NCBI GenBank assembly: GCA_030248195.1
Contig: JASAND010030439.1
Coordinates: 42,035-106,034, forward strand
Reading direction: 5' to 3'
DNA length: 64,000 bases
Origin: Trissonchulus latispiculum
Lineage: Eukaryota; Nematoda; Enoplea; Enoplida; Ironidae
Shown: positions 10,701-21,823 of the stretch, one piece after another
Layout: each line of letters begins with the position of its first letter
Numbering within the stretch: position 1 is the first letter of the stretch
Notes under the pieces: generated by a model
Seen by the model: only the letters and a program-made list of their open reading frames with translations
What the model was told of the DNA's origin: nothing
Databases searched by the model: none
Made by a program: the position numbers and the translations under genes

Positions 10701-13700
10701 TTACAAGTCAAGTAAATTTCATGACTAAGACTGAGGGCTTGCTGACCAATTATATTGTAATACTATACATCTGTAATACTATAAAATTATACATTGTTGA
10801 TCTTGTTGAGTCTGTTGATCTTGTTGAGTCTGTTGAGTCTGTAGATGGTGTAGAGTCTGTTGAGAGTGTAGAGTCTGTTTATGGTGTTGAGTATGTTGAG
10901 TCTGTTGAACTTGTTGAGTATGTAGATATGCTTCTCATATGCTATAGAACTAGACAGGTGTAAGCGCTGCAGTCAATTGTAGCCAATTTTATTACGTCGC
11001 GTTGTTGCAGACAGCAGCTGAAAGTAGGTGCAGACACGGTGGTGCGGACCTCAGATTTGGTGGTGCGGACTTACAAGTCAAGTAAATATCATGACTAAGA
11101 CTGAGGGCTTGTTGACCAATTATATTGTAATACTATACATCTGTAAGCGTTACAGTAAGTCGGAGCCAATTCATTACGTAGCTATGCTCCAAACAACAGC
11201 TGAAAGTAGGTTCAGGAACGGTGGTGCAGACCTCAGATTTGGTGGTGCGGACTAAAAAGACAGGTGAAGCTTATGACTTAGTCTAAGGCCTTGTTGACCT
11301 CATATGCTATGGAACTAGACATGTGTAAGCGCTGCAGTCAATTGTAGCCAATTTTATTACGTCGCGTTGTTGCAGACAGCAGCTGAAAGTAGGTGCAGAC
11401 ACGGTGGTGCGGACCTCAGATTTGGTGGTGCGGACTTACAAGTCAAGTAAATTTCATGACTAAGACTGAGGGCTTGTTGACCAATTATATTGCAATACTA
11501 TACATCTGTAAGCGTTACAATAAGTCGGAGACAAATTCATTACCACACTTTGCTGCAGACAGCAGCTGAAAGTAGGTGCACACACGGTGGTGCGGACCTC
11601 AGATTTGGTGGTGCGGACTTACAAGTCAAGTAAAGTTCATGACTAAGACTGAGGGCTTGTTGACCAATTATATTGCAATACTATACATCTGTAAGCATTA
11701 CAGTAAGTCGAAGCCAATTTCATTACGTAGCTATGCTGCAAACAACAACTGAAAGTAGGTTCAGGCACGGTGGTGCAGACCTCAGATTTGGTGGTGCGGA
11801 CTAAAAAGACAGGTGAAGCTTATGACTTAGTCTAAGGCCTTGTTGACCTCATATGCTATGGAACTAGACATGTGTAAGCGCTGCAGTCAATTGCAGGCAA
11901 TTTTATTACGCCGCGTTGTTGCAGACAGCAGCTGAAAGTAGGTGCAGACACGGTGGTGCGGCCCCAGATTTGGTGGTGCGAACTTACAAGTCAAGTAAAT
12001 TTCATGACTAAGACTGAGGGCTTGCTGACCAATTATATTGTAATACTATACATCTGTAATACTATAAAATTATACATTGTTGATCTTGTTGAGTCTGTTG
12101 AGTCTGTAGATGGTGTAGAGTCTGTTGAGAGTGTAGAGTCTGTAGATGGCGTTGAGTCTGTTGAGTCTGTTGAACTTGTTGAGTCTGTTGATCTTGTTGA
12201 GTCTGTTGAGTCTGTAGATGGTGTAGAGTCTGTTGAGAGTGTAGAGTCTGTTTATGGTGTTGAGTATGTTGAGTCTGTTGAACTTGTTGAGTATGTAGAT
12301 ATGCTTCTCATATGCTATAGATCTAGACAGGTGTAAGCGCTGCAGTCAATTGTAGCCAATTTTATTACGTCGCGTTGTTGCAGACAGCAGCTGAAAGTAG
12401 GTGCAGACACGGTGGTGCGGACCTCAGATTTGGTGGTGCGGACTTACAAGTCAAGTAAATTTCATGACTAAGACTGAGGGCTTGTTGACCAATTATATTG
12501 TAATACTATACATCTGTAAGCGTTACAGTAAGTCGGAGCCAATTCATTACGTAGCTATGCTCCAAACAACAGCTGAAAGTAGGTTCAGGCACGGTGGTGC
12601 AGACCTCAGATTTGGTGGTGCGGACTAAAAAGACAGGTGAAGCTTATGACTTAGTCTAAGGCCTTGTTGACCTCATATGCTATGGAACTAGACATGTGTA
12701 AGCGCTGCAGTCAATTGTAGCCAATTTTATTACGTCGCGTTGTTGCAGACAGCAGCTGAAAGTAGGTGCAGACACGGTGGTGCGGACCTCAGATTTGGTG
12801 GTGCGGACTTACAAGTCAAGTAAATTTCATGACTAAGACTGAGGGCTTGTTGACCAATTATATTGCAATACTATACATCTGTAAGCGTTACAATAAGTCG
12901 GAGACAAATTCATTACCACACTTTGCTGCAGACAGCAGCTGAAAGTAGGTGCACACACGGTGGTGCGGACCTCAGATTTGGTGGTGCGGACTTACAAGTC
13001 AAGTAAAGTTCATGACTAAGACTGAGGGCTTGTTGACCAATTATATTGCAATACTATACATCTGTAAGCATTACAGTAAGTCGAAGCCAATTTCATTACG
13101 TAGCTATGCTGCAAACAACAACTGAAAGTAGGTTCAGGCACGGTGGTGCAGACCTCAGATTTGGTGGTGCGGACTAAAAAGACAGGTGAAGCTTATGACT
13201 TAGTCTAAGGCCTTGTTGACCTCATATGCTATGGAACTAGACATGTGTAAGCGCTGCAGTCAATTGCAGGCAATTTTATTACGTCGCGTTGTTGCAGACA
13301 GCAGCTGAAAGTAGGTGCAGACACGGTGGTGCGGCCCCAGATTTGGTGGTGCGAACTTACAAGTCAAGTAAATTTCATGACTAAGACTGAGGGCTTGCTG
13401 ACCAATTATATTGTAATACTATACATCTGTAATACTATAAAATTATACATTGTTGATCTTGTTGAGTCTGTTGAGTCTGTAGATGGTGTAGAGTCTGTTG
13501 AGAGTGTAGAGTCTGTAGATGGCGTTGAGTCTGTTGAGCCTGTTGAACTTGTTGAGTCTGTTGATCTTGTTGAGTCTGTTGAGTCTGTAGATGGTGTAGA
13601 GTCTGTTGAGAGTGTAGAGTCTGTTTATGGTGTTGAGTATGTTGAGTCTGTTGAACTTGTTGAGTATGTAGATATGCTTCTCATATGCTATAGATCTAGA

Positions 13701-15530
13701 CAGGTGTAAGCGCTGCAGTCAATTGTAGCCAATTTTATTACGTCGCGTTGTTGCAGACAGCAGCTGAAAGTAGGTGCAGACACGGTGGTGCGGACCTCAG
13801 ATTTGGTGGTGCGGACTTACAAGTCAAGTAAATTTCATGACTAAGACTGAGGGCTTGTTGACCAATTATATTGTAATACTATACATCTGTAAGCGTTACA
13901 GTAAGTCGGAGCCAATTTCATTACGTAGCTATGCTCCAAACAACAGCTGAAAGTAGGTTCAGGCACGGTGGTGCAGACCTCAGATTTGGTGGTGCGGACT
14001 AAAAAGACAGGTGAAGCTTATGACTTAGTCTAAGGCCTTGTTGACCTCATATGCTATGGAACTAGACATGTGTAAGCGCTGCAGTCAATTGTAGCCAATT
14101 TTATTACGTCGCGTTGTTGCAGACAGCAGCTGAAAGTAGGTGCAGACACGGTGGTGCGGACCTCAGATTTGGTGGTGCGGACTTACACGTCAAGTAAATT
14201 TCATGACTAAGACTGAGGGCTTGTTGACCAATTATATTGCAATACTATACATCTGTAAGCGTTACAATAAGTCGGAGACAAATTCATTACCACACTTTGC
14301 TGCAGACAGCAGCTGAAAGTAGGTGCACACACGGTGGTGCGGACCTCAGATTTGGTGGTGCGGACTTACAAGTCAAGTAAAGTTCATGACTAAGACTGAG
14401 GGCTTGTTGACCAATTATATTGCAATACTATACATCTGTAAGCATTACAGTAAGTCGAAGCCAATTTCCTTACGTAGCTATGCTGCAAACAACAACTGAA
14501 AGTAGGTTCAGGCACGGTGGTGCAGACCTCAGATTTGGTGGTGCGAACTAAAAAGACAGGTGAAGCTTATGACTTAGACTAAGGCCTTGTTGACCTCATA
14601 TGCTATAGAACTAGACATGTGTAAGCGCTGCAGTCAATTGTAGCCAATTTTATTACGTCGCGTTGTTGCAGACAGCAGCTGAAAGTAGGTGCAGACACGG
14701 TGGTGCGGACCTCAGATTTGGTGGTGCGGACTTACAAGTCAAGTAAATTTCATGACTAAGACTGAGGGCTTGCTGACCAATTATATTGTAATACTATACA
14801 TCTGTAATACTATAAAATTATACATTGTTGATCTTGTTGAGTCTGTTGAGTCTGTAGATGGTGTAGAGTCTGTTGAGAGTGTAGAGTCTGTAGATGGCGT
14901 TGAGTCTGTTGAGTCTGTTGAACTTGTTGAGTCTGTTGATCTTGTTGAGTCTGTTGAGTCTGTAGATGGTGTAGAGTCTGTTGAGAGTGTAGAGTCTGTT
15001 TATGGTGTTGAGTCTGTTGAGTCTGTTGAACTTGTTGAGTGTGTAGAGGGTGTAGAGTCTGTTGAGTGTGTAGAGTCTGTTGAGTCTGTAGATGGTGTTG
15101 AGTCTGTTGAGTCTGTAGATGGTGGTGAGTCTGTTGAGTCTGTAGATGGTGTTGAGTCTGTTGAGTCTGTAGATGGTGTTGAGTCTGTTGAGCCTGTTGA
15201 ATCTGTAGAGGGTGTAGAGTCTGTTGATCTTGTTGAGTCTGTTGAATCTGTTGAGTCTATAGAGTGTGTTGAGTTTGTAGATGGTGTTGAGTCTGTTGAG
15301 TCTTTGAACTTGTTGAGTGTGTAGAGGGTGTAGAGTCTGTTGAGTGTGTGGAGTCTGTTGATCTTGTTGAGTCTGTTGTACTTGTTGAGTCTGTTGAGTG
15401 TGTAGAAGGTGTAGAGTCTGTTGAGCCTGTTGAATCTGTAGAGTCTGTTGAACCTGTTCAATCAATAGAGGCTGTTGAGCGTGTTGAATCTGTAGAGTCT
15501 GTTGAACATGCTCGTCCAGTTCGCTTTTGA
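7790..15530. repeat. Higher-order satellite, ~1.37 kb unit, five copies
   Basis: A cassette beginning GTTGATCTTGTTGAG recurs at 8047, 9421, 10796, 12079, 13452 and 14827. The period is 1373-1375 bp except for one unit shortened by ~92 bp. Each unit has six related ~184 bp monomers containing GTGGTGCGGACCTCAGATTTG, GACAGCAGCTGAAAGTAGGT and CTATACATCTGTAAGCG, followed by a minisatellite cassette. Monomers within a unit differ from one another more than equivalent monomers of different units do, which is the hallmark of a higher-order repeat. The array starts just after 7785 and ends where the last minisatellite fades at about 15530. It contains no gene. Confidence 0.9.
14821..15530. repeat. Expanded 9/18-bp minisatellite ending the satellite
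   Basis: The cassette, ~240 bp in most units, is ~700 bp here. Units are multiples of 9 bp (GTTGAGTCT, GTAGATGGT and variants). Because the period is divisible by three and few unit frames contain stops, long frames appear in several phases: Val-Glu-Ser/Val-Asp-Gly on plus; Ser-Thr-Asp and Asn-Arg-Leu types on minus. They are a property of the period and not evidence for a protein. Confidence 0.85.
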
Positions 15531-16275
15531 ACTTGTTTGGCCACGTTGCTTTTGAACTGTTCCAGTTTATGAGCCGTTGAATTTGTTAATTCTGCCACAT
15601 CTGTTTACTCTTTTTGCTGTTGGTTGACTCTACTTATTGTTGGTCTTTTGAGTTGTCAGCTGTCTTTTCAGTGTCAGCTCACGAGACCTTAGGTCGTCCC
15701 AGTTGTCAAATTCGATGGAAACTATAGGTGCTTTCGGTACGAGAATACGTTGTTAGCTGTGTTGATAGGAAATATACATATCGATTCCAGGTTTCCAGGA
15801 ATCAAGCCACAGTTGCAAAACGGCAATATTCCTCTATTGAGCTGTTAGGAGGTTGCGAGTTGCGAGGTTAAAGAACTTAAGGTTGCCTGTCAATACTTCT
15901 CGATCGACAGACATTCTCAGCCGATTTATGCATGCGTCTATGATGGCAATTGACAGCTCTGAACAAAAATTTAGGAACTCAAAATTGGAATGGGTATCTA
16001 CAGTATATATCGGCGATTGCAACTCTGCCAGATGTGCTTTGGTAGCTATATATAGCTAAGTAGCTAAGTATATATAAATATGAATGAGTTGCTTTTGTCG
16101 ATTTCCTAATCCATGGCCAGAATCCTTTCTTACTAATGCAATGATGAGTGAAGTGACTATAATTTACTGTTCTTGCATTAATGACTAGAAAAGCTGTTAG
16201 GTACATTATTGTTCTATATTCTCTAGTCTCTAAGTAACTTAACTGTGTATACCTAGTATATCCAGGTAATTGCGT
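15531..16275. other. No identifiable gene
   Basis: Unique sequence downstream of the satellite, with a short (TAGCTAAG)/(TATA) patch at about 16045-16080. Overlapping short frames at 15834-16341 show no domain. Confidence 0.4.
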
Positions 16276-16277
16276 CC

Positions 16278-16455
16278 AGGGGCCAATTTCATAAAAATCT
16301 TGCAACTTGAACTTGCACTTGCACTTGAACTGCAAGTTCAAGTTGCTAGCGTTTCATAAAACTTTTCCTGCTACTTGCGGAAATTAGCTAGGCAACTTGC
16401 CAGACTTGAGAACTTGTAAACGCAAGTTCAAGTGCTAGTTTGCAAGTAGCTGATC
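16278..16455. mobile_element. MITE-like terminus with CAAGTT/AACTTG hairpins
   Basis: GGGGCCAATTTCATAAAAAT is followed by inverted clusters of AACTTGCACTTG and CAAGTTCAAGTT, then a second CGTTTCATAAAACTTTTCC. The sequence folds on itself (for example TTGAACTTGCA with TGCAAGTTCAA). Ends of the form GGGCCNATTTCATAAA are common on animal MITEs. I see no matching far end in the window, so the extent is uncertain. Confidence 0.45.
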
Positions 16456-16503
16456 TTTAAAAAATTAACCAAAAATATTTACTTCTGACTTATTTTATAG
16501 AAA

Positions 16504-16779
16504 ATGGAACATATGGAAGACTATGACCTATTGTCAAATTTAAAAAAACTGGTGAACGACGAGCCATGCCAGATTGAAACGACGCCTAATGCGCCGCGTA
16601 TACTACGTGGGCTCAACAAAGAGGACCTCTAATTTATGGTAGCGAGACCGGATCAATTTAAGTCTGTGACCGCATTGCGGATATACCGTACCATATTGAG
16701 TACGTATTGTCTTCACAAGGATACCAGCCCTGATATAGTGATGACTGGCTTATATCATATAATCAAGATGAATTTAGAA
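16504..16779 (+). pseudogene. Exon-like frame with one internal stop
   Basis: A TTATTTTATAG acceptor is followed by ATG at 16504. The frame runs 92 codons with a single TAA (codon 43, about 16630) and ends near a GAAG|GTGTGT donor-like site at about 16779. Both halves look coding: an acidic N-terminus (MEHMEDYDLLSNLKKL), then basic/hydrophobic sequence (RPDQFKSVTALRIYRTIL). It lies just downstream of the MITE-like terminus, so it may be a decayed transposon ORF. The family is not recognised. Confidence 0.35.
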
Positions 16780-16829
16780 GGTGTGTACAATTTAATTATA
16801 AATAATTATTATAATTATAATTATTAATT

Positions 16830-17565
16830 AAAAATTATATAGTTAAATAACTATTAAATTAATAGCATTGAGAAGAAAGGTAGTATATATTTAAACATAT
16901 TAATTCTGATTCGAAAACTCTGATAACTACTGAATCCCGAAAAGATTATGGCAAGTGAGCAGCGAGGGTCTGGGGAGCGAAGCCCCCCAGAAGTTGGAGA
17001 TTTTTTTGCAATTACGGATAAATCCTTAATGAAAATGTTTAAATGTTTAATTTAATTAATGTTTAAAAAGATTAATTTGTCATCAGTTACGTCTAACTAA
17101 AGCACCTAACGCTAATGCATTTTTGTGTAAATTGCATTTGTAATTTCTTGAATTTTGAATAAAGTCAGTATCAATAAACAAAGAAGCGTATAGGTGATGC
17201 GTAGTGCAGTATTATTGGTTACAAATTTTGTTAATTCATATAACATTATTAGTTATAACAACTCAACAAGTACTGACTGACACATGACAAAGCACATTGG
17301 CATTCGACGCCATAGTGGAAAACACCCAAGGGGGGGTGTAAGGGGGCGGGCCCCCCACAAACCGAGAAAATTTTTGGCAAATACGATGAGAATACGAATA
17401 ATACGAATACGAATACAAATACGAAAATATATGAGAAAATTGGTACTGGAAATATGTTATGATACTCATTTCTCCCGTTTTTAATAGAAAACGTACCCGC
17501 AAAGTTCTCAACCTCAAATTCTGTGTGTTGTCCAGATGGGAAAAGGAAGATAAGGAAGACAAAAT
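16830..17565. other. No gene seen; two GC-rich patches
   Basis: AT-rich apart from GGGGAGCGAAGCCCCCCAG (about 16974) and an AAGGGGGGGTGTAAGGGGGCGGGCCCCCC-type patch at about 17329-17357. An (ATACGA)n-like microsatellite lies at 17385-17430. Confidence 0.45.
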
Positions 17566-17639
17566 GTATTTCAATAAGGAAAACTTCCCTTATAATGTTA
17601 GAATTCGTGAAAAATAAAAAATTTCTTTCCCTGTCTCAC

Positions 17640-17760
17640 CAAAAATCGGCCCGCGTGGGCCATCGCTGGTACTAATTTTCGGCTCGCCCCGCCCCGCCCA
17701 GCGGGTCCCCGCAGCCCGCGCCCAACACTGGTCTGTGTCTGTGTCTGTGTCTGTGTGCAC
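17640..17760. repeat. GC-rich patch and (TGTGTC)n microsatellite
   Basis: A local GC-rich stretch (GCCCGCGTGGGCC, CGCCCCGCCCCGCCC) is followed by a TGTGTC array at 17731-17757. The same patch appears inverted at 42105-42245 in the other arm. Confidence 0.6.
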
Positions 17761-17787
17761 ACATGTCTTTTTTACTACAAATTTGCA

Positions 17788-18060
17788 GGGGTGCCCGCAG
17801 AAAGCATCACCGCCATTGCTAGCTGTCTATCGCAGCAACAAGGTACAGAGTTCCTGTCATTATTGTTTGATCAAGGCTTGTATAAGAAAGACGAAAAAGG
17901 AGCTACACGTATCATCGTATTGTTGTGCGATTACTTCCGGTTCGAAATTTCCAGCCGCTGCCCGAACTGGGCGGAAGGAATCAAATCCAGCAAGTTTGGA
18001 TCGAGCTGGCACCAGCGGTTTATCACTAGGAGGTTCCATGGCCGAAAAGCGCACCTATGA
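17788..18060 (+). pseudogene. Exon-like frame, shortened copy of the 41730-42079 segment
   Basis: The frame opens after a CTACAAATTTGCAG acceptor. It starts GVPAESITAIASCL and continues through QQQGTEFLSLLFDQG to a stop at about 18060. Compared with the minus-strand partner at 41730-42079 it lacks ~80 bp encoding a Lys/Val-rich stretch, with the deletion joining KFGS to SWHQ. Family unknown. Because it is the internally deleted copy, I treat it as a decayed duplicate. Confidence 0.4.
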
Positions 18061-18211
18061 AGGTAAAGGCTGCAGAATTCGGTCGAAGGTCCGGCGCTTA
18101 GAAAGTGACCAGAAATGTTAGAATGACAATTTGAAGCATATAATTGGCCAAAACGAACAACTAATGGAACAGCTTGACGAGTTGCAAAATGACTTGGAAT
18201 ATGATAACTAA
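18038..18211 (+). pseudogene. 57-codon coiled-coil ORF, broken by TAG
   Basis: ATG at 18038 begins MAEKRTYEGKGCRIR. A TAG at codon 29 interrupts a frame that otherwise continues to TAA at 18209-18211. The inverted partner (41579-41752) has the same length without the stop. The remainder encodes a heptad-like QLMEQLDELQNDLEYDN tail. Confidence 0.55.
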
Positions 18212-18738
18212 TGCTGAAGTAACTGAATTTTAGTGATCCGTTATTTGAAAATTGTCATTAAAGGTTAACTTTAATCCAACCGAGTCTCATGTTAAAGTCT
18301 GCTTACTACTACTACCAGCTAGCATATTCCTTTAAGTTAACTATCATATAACAATTACGTACTAAAATACGGTTTTGCTTAAGTCTAATAATTATAGTTC
18401 TGTCACGTTATAGAATAAAAAAGACAAAAATATTACGCTGACTTCCACAACACATACTTATCAAACCATTTGCGCATCCAGTATTTCGTATTGATCAAAT
18501 CAAACACGATTAAATTTGTTTATCATGGGTTAAATTGTCAGTGGACGTGGTGGCCATTCTTAGTTCAGGTTAAAGTAGGATTAAATATAGCGAATTTAGA
18601 GTTTTCAAGCTAATGCAAGAGCTCTAATAGAGCGAACGCGCTGCCTTCTTAGTTCGCCTACTTCCTAAGTTCTATTTCCTACTTTGTTTCAAATTTAAAC
18701 TTTAGCGCAGTTACATTTTCACGTGATCCAGCGTCGCT

Positions 18739-18810
18739 ATGAAAGGTGTGAAACCTAGTGAGTTAATGTTTCAACTCTACTGTAGTTATATATATTTCTC
18801 AGAAAACTGA
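18739..18810 (+). CDS. 23-codon conserved peptide ORF, variant 1
   Basis: The frame runs from ATG at 18739 to TGA at 18810 and contains KPSELMFQLYCSYIYFS. An intact inverted copy lies at 41062-41133. A diverged relative at 21638-21823 shares KPSELM.QL..SYIYFS, with most nucleotide differences at third codon positions (GGT/GGC, CCT/CCC, AGT/AGC, GAG/GAA, TTA/TTG, CAA/CAG). That pattern argues the segment was protein-coding, probably one exon of a larger gene. No family is recognised. Confidence 0.4.
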   Translation: MKGVKPSELMFQLYCSYIYFSEN

Positions 18811-18930
18811 TATCCAAACAGACTGTAAAATTTATATTAAATTTACTACTTTCTAAATTAAATTATTTTAAAATATATTTAGACAATCTAAAAATAAATT
18901 ACAAATCGAACCAATGTTGTTCAAAATTAA

Positions 18931-19528
18931 TTGGGTCTTGTCTCGATTACCCCCCCCAGTACTCAAAATCCTTAAAACTTGACCAAATGAGCTAAAATTT
19001 GGTGTGGGTATGTTTTCGACCACGCTGAGTTCAAATATCGCAAAATTTTTCGATTTCGCGAAATTCGAAATTTTTCGATTTCTAAGGGGGGACCAAGGGA
19101 AACCGAAAAATTGTTTGTCTTCGATTTTGCTGAAAAAATGTATATAGGGGTTTTCTGGGTCGTAGAACACGAATCTAAAGTCCGTTTTTCGATTCAGCTT
19201 TCCGTTAGCTCAGCATAAGCTAAAGATTTAAGCTTAAGATGTAAGCTTATACTGTGCTAAACGGACTCCAGATTCGTGTTCTACGACCCCGAAAACCCCT
19301 ATATACATCTTTTCAACAAAATCGAAGACAAAAAATTTTCCGGTTTCCCTTGGTCCCCCCCTTAGAAATCGAAAAAAATCTAACTTAGCGAAATCGAAAA
19401 ATTTTGCAATATTTGAACTCAGCGTAGTCGAAAACATACCCACACCAAATTTTAGCTCATTTGGTCAAGTTTTAAGGATTTTGAGTACTGGGGGGGTAGA
19501 CAAGGGCAAGGACGTGGACAAGACCCAA
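18931..19528. mobile_element. Foldback element FB (598 bp) with TTAA target duplication
   Basis: The ends are TTGGGTCTTGTC and its complement, each followed by a C- or G-run and CTCAAAATCCTTAAAACTTG. The arms pair along nearly the whole length, down to a central CGATTCAGCTTTCCGTTAGC / GCTAAACGG hairpin. It is bordered by TTAA (18927-18930, 19529-19532). The same locus without the element is present at 38626-38629 and, inverted, at 40942-40945, so the boundaries are directly shown by empty sites. The 8-bp AATTAATT repeat around the junction leaves a longer duplication possible. It encodes no protein. Confidence 0.9.
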
Positions 19529-20404
19529 TTAATTTATTTGAGAATTCAAGTTGCTATGCCAAAATAAATTTTTCATGAAATTTCCATAATTTCGCTTTTA
19601 CTTACGATTCCTCAGTTAAAGTTACAATTAACTAATAAATAACCAGATGTATAAGTATGCCTTTGGCAGTCGAATTCTGAGGAAGAACCTGGAAATCTGG
19701 AACAGGAACATGAACATAGGTCTGAAACCAGGAATCAGAAAGAAAAGAGTTTGTCAAATTCAGAATTGGCATCAGGATAGGGCTTTGAAGTGAATCCAAG
19801 GTTCAAGATCTGGTAAAACAGGACTCGACTCTTACAGGTCTACACAAAAGTTTGTCTGCGTGCCATTTTCATCATACAACATCGGTTCGTGAAGGAGGTA
19901 ACTAAAACCAGGATCGGGATCAGGATCAGGATCGGGTGTCTAGAAAACAGGATTCACTTCAGGATCGGCTTGTACATAACTTCAGGATCGCGCTTAGGCA
20001 GGATTCTAGATCCGAAGCTTATATAGTTTGCATTGCAGCTCAGTTCAACGAAATTTATCACAAAACCAGCATTTTAGAACCTAACAAAGACAGTTCGGGC
20101 CACATTTTAGGCCGTTTGCTGCCCAAAGACAGTTCGGCATTCCTGCAGCCAATCCTGTAGTTACACGCCGATTCTGAAATGGATCCTGTTTTTAGATACC
20201 CGACACTGAACTCAGGATCCACCCCTAAGTCGAATCCTGAACTCATAAGCCGACCCTTAAGCTGATCCTGAAGTTTTTAGCCGATCCTGAAATGGATCCT
20301 GTTTTTAGTCACCCGATCCTGATCCTGATCCTGAAATTGATCCTGACCCTGAGGCAAATCCCGATCCTGGTTTTAGTCACCTCCGTTTCATGAAATCTCT
20401 GTAA

Positions 20405-21005
20405 CTATCGATGTTTCAGGCACTGAAACTGAAACTGCAACTATGCTTCAAGTTGTACAGGTTTCAGTGATAGGCAGTGAAACTGAAACTTAAACGGAAA
20501 CTATTTTGGGAGGAGACCTAATTAGGCCGTCGACTGAAACAAACTAATTCGAGTAAAGACAAAGACCTGAAACTCAAACTGAAACTAGTTTCAGGCATTC
20601 CTCAAAAAATGAAGTTTTGAAGGTTTTATGCCGTTATTTCGTTAACATTGAGAGTCTAAATAAACATAAATGCATGTATGCTTTATATGATTTCTGTATG
20701 CTAGAAGCTGCACTTTTCTTAATGACCTGAAATTGAAACTGAAACTCCGCCTGAAACTAAAACTGAAACTGAGACAACTTTGTATTCCCGGACTGAAACT
20801 GAAACTATTTGTGTTCCAGACTGAAACTGAAACAAACTAAAATCGTTTACTGAAACAACACTATTCTACACCCAACAGGGATGGAATGAATGGTTTTCAA
20901 ACAATCAAGTTTAGAAGAAAGATTCAAACTGTTTCACAGTCATAATTTCAGTTTTTATTCAAACTAGTTTCAGTTTTAGTTTCAGTTCTCTTTCCAAAAT
21001 AGTTC
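20405..21005. repeat. GAAACT-rich simple repeat core
   Basis: Many CTGAAACTGAAACT runs on plus at 20418-20840, then the complement (TTTCAGTTTTAGTTTCAG) at 20945-20995, so the core can fold. Partner copy at about 39535-40075, inverted. GGATCAGGATCGG-type hexamer arrays flank it (19903-19940, 20305-20370). Confidence 0.75.
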
Positions 21006-21637
21006 GTTCTTTATCCTGATCCCGATCCCAATCCTGGTTTTAGTGACCACTCTTAAATTAAATGAAATTGCTGGTCTTGTTCCTGTATAATTGTACCCCA
21101 GCCAGGGATCTGCTGCATAAAACAATACTGAACATTTAGTATGGGTTCAGTAGTTGAGTAATTCTGTAGTTTCTGAGCCACGCTACACGCGACATATACG
21201 ACTGAGCCTGTGGACAGGTCTTTAGACTACTGAAGAGTTCAGGATCGGGTGTCTAAAAACAGGATCCATTTCAGGATCGGCTTGTAACTTCAGGATTGGC
21301 TGCAGGAATGCCGAACTGTCTTTGGGCAGCAAACGGCCTAAAATGAGGCCCGAACTGTCTTTGTTAGGTTCTAAAATGCTGGTTTTGTGATAAATTTCAT
21401 TGAACTGAGCTGCAATGCAAACTATATAAGCTTCGGATTGTCCGGGAGCGATTGTGCCATTCTAGTCTCAGCGTTAAAATAAGCCATGAACATGAAAATT
21501 TGGCAATTTCGTGCCTAGTTTCACGTATTTATAGGAAATAGGCTTTTATAACGCGCAGCCTGCAAGCGAGCAATGCCTATTTCCTATTTCCTACTTTCTC
21601 CACTGCATCCCTTCTGTAGTTCAGAATTAGCTTCCAC

Positions 21638-21823
21638 TTGGCAAAAGGCGCAATAAAACCCAGCGAATTGATGTTGCAGCTCCACAGTAGTTATATATAT
21701 TTCTCAATAATTTTTGAAAATTCTGTATGTGTTTTCAATATTAGAGAAAGTTTAACTGAATTGAAATTGAAACATGGAAACATTAAAACATTAAATGAAA
21801 TGAATAATTATAAAGAATCATAA
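21638..21823 (+). CDS. Conserved peptide ORF, variant 2
   Basis: The frame opens without an ATG (TTG at 21638; first ATG at about 21671) and runs to TAA at 21823. It starts with the KPSELMLQLHSSYIYFS motif shared with 18739-18810 and continues with an amphipathic, Lys/Asn-rich tail. The inverted partner is 38166-38345 (minus). Lack of an ATG and the shared motif suggest an exon rather than a complete gene. Function unknown. Confidence 0.35.
   Translation: MAKGAIKPSELMLQLHSSYIYFSIIFENSVCVFNIRESLTELKLKHGNIKTLNEMNNYKES

Larger units (their letters stand above)
18447..21440. repeat. Foldback unit F, left-arm copy (right side truncated)
   Basis: Starts at CCACAACACATACTTATC. Its arm sequence recurs inverted within the same unit (for example 19980-20160 with 21290-21440), around a centre of GAAACT and GGATCA repeats. 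The intact-looking relative is 38347-41348. Frames with GTG starts inside the arms are found in every copy but consist of repeat-derived sequence. Confidence 0.65.

Noticed and set aside
14689..15324. 211-codon Val-Glu-Ser repeat protein
   Set aside because: The frame is produced by a stop-free 9-bp unit; minus-strand frames of similar length exist over the same DNA and the N-terminal part is ordinary satellite monomer.
7790..15530. CRISPR-like appearance of regularly repeated ~184 bp units
   Set aside because: Units are contiguous and related throughout, with no short direct repeats separated by unique spacers; the context is eukaryotic satellite DNA.
19936..20160. Conserved 74-96 codon frame in three copies (also 39039-39329, 40314-40538)
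   Set aside because: It starts with GTG inside GGATCA repeats, lies in palindromic arm DNA, and its conservation follows from duplication rather than codon-biased change.
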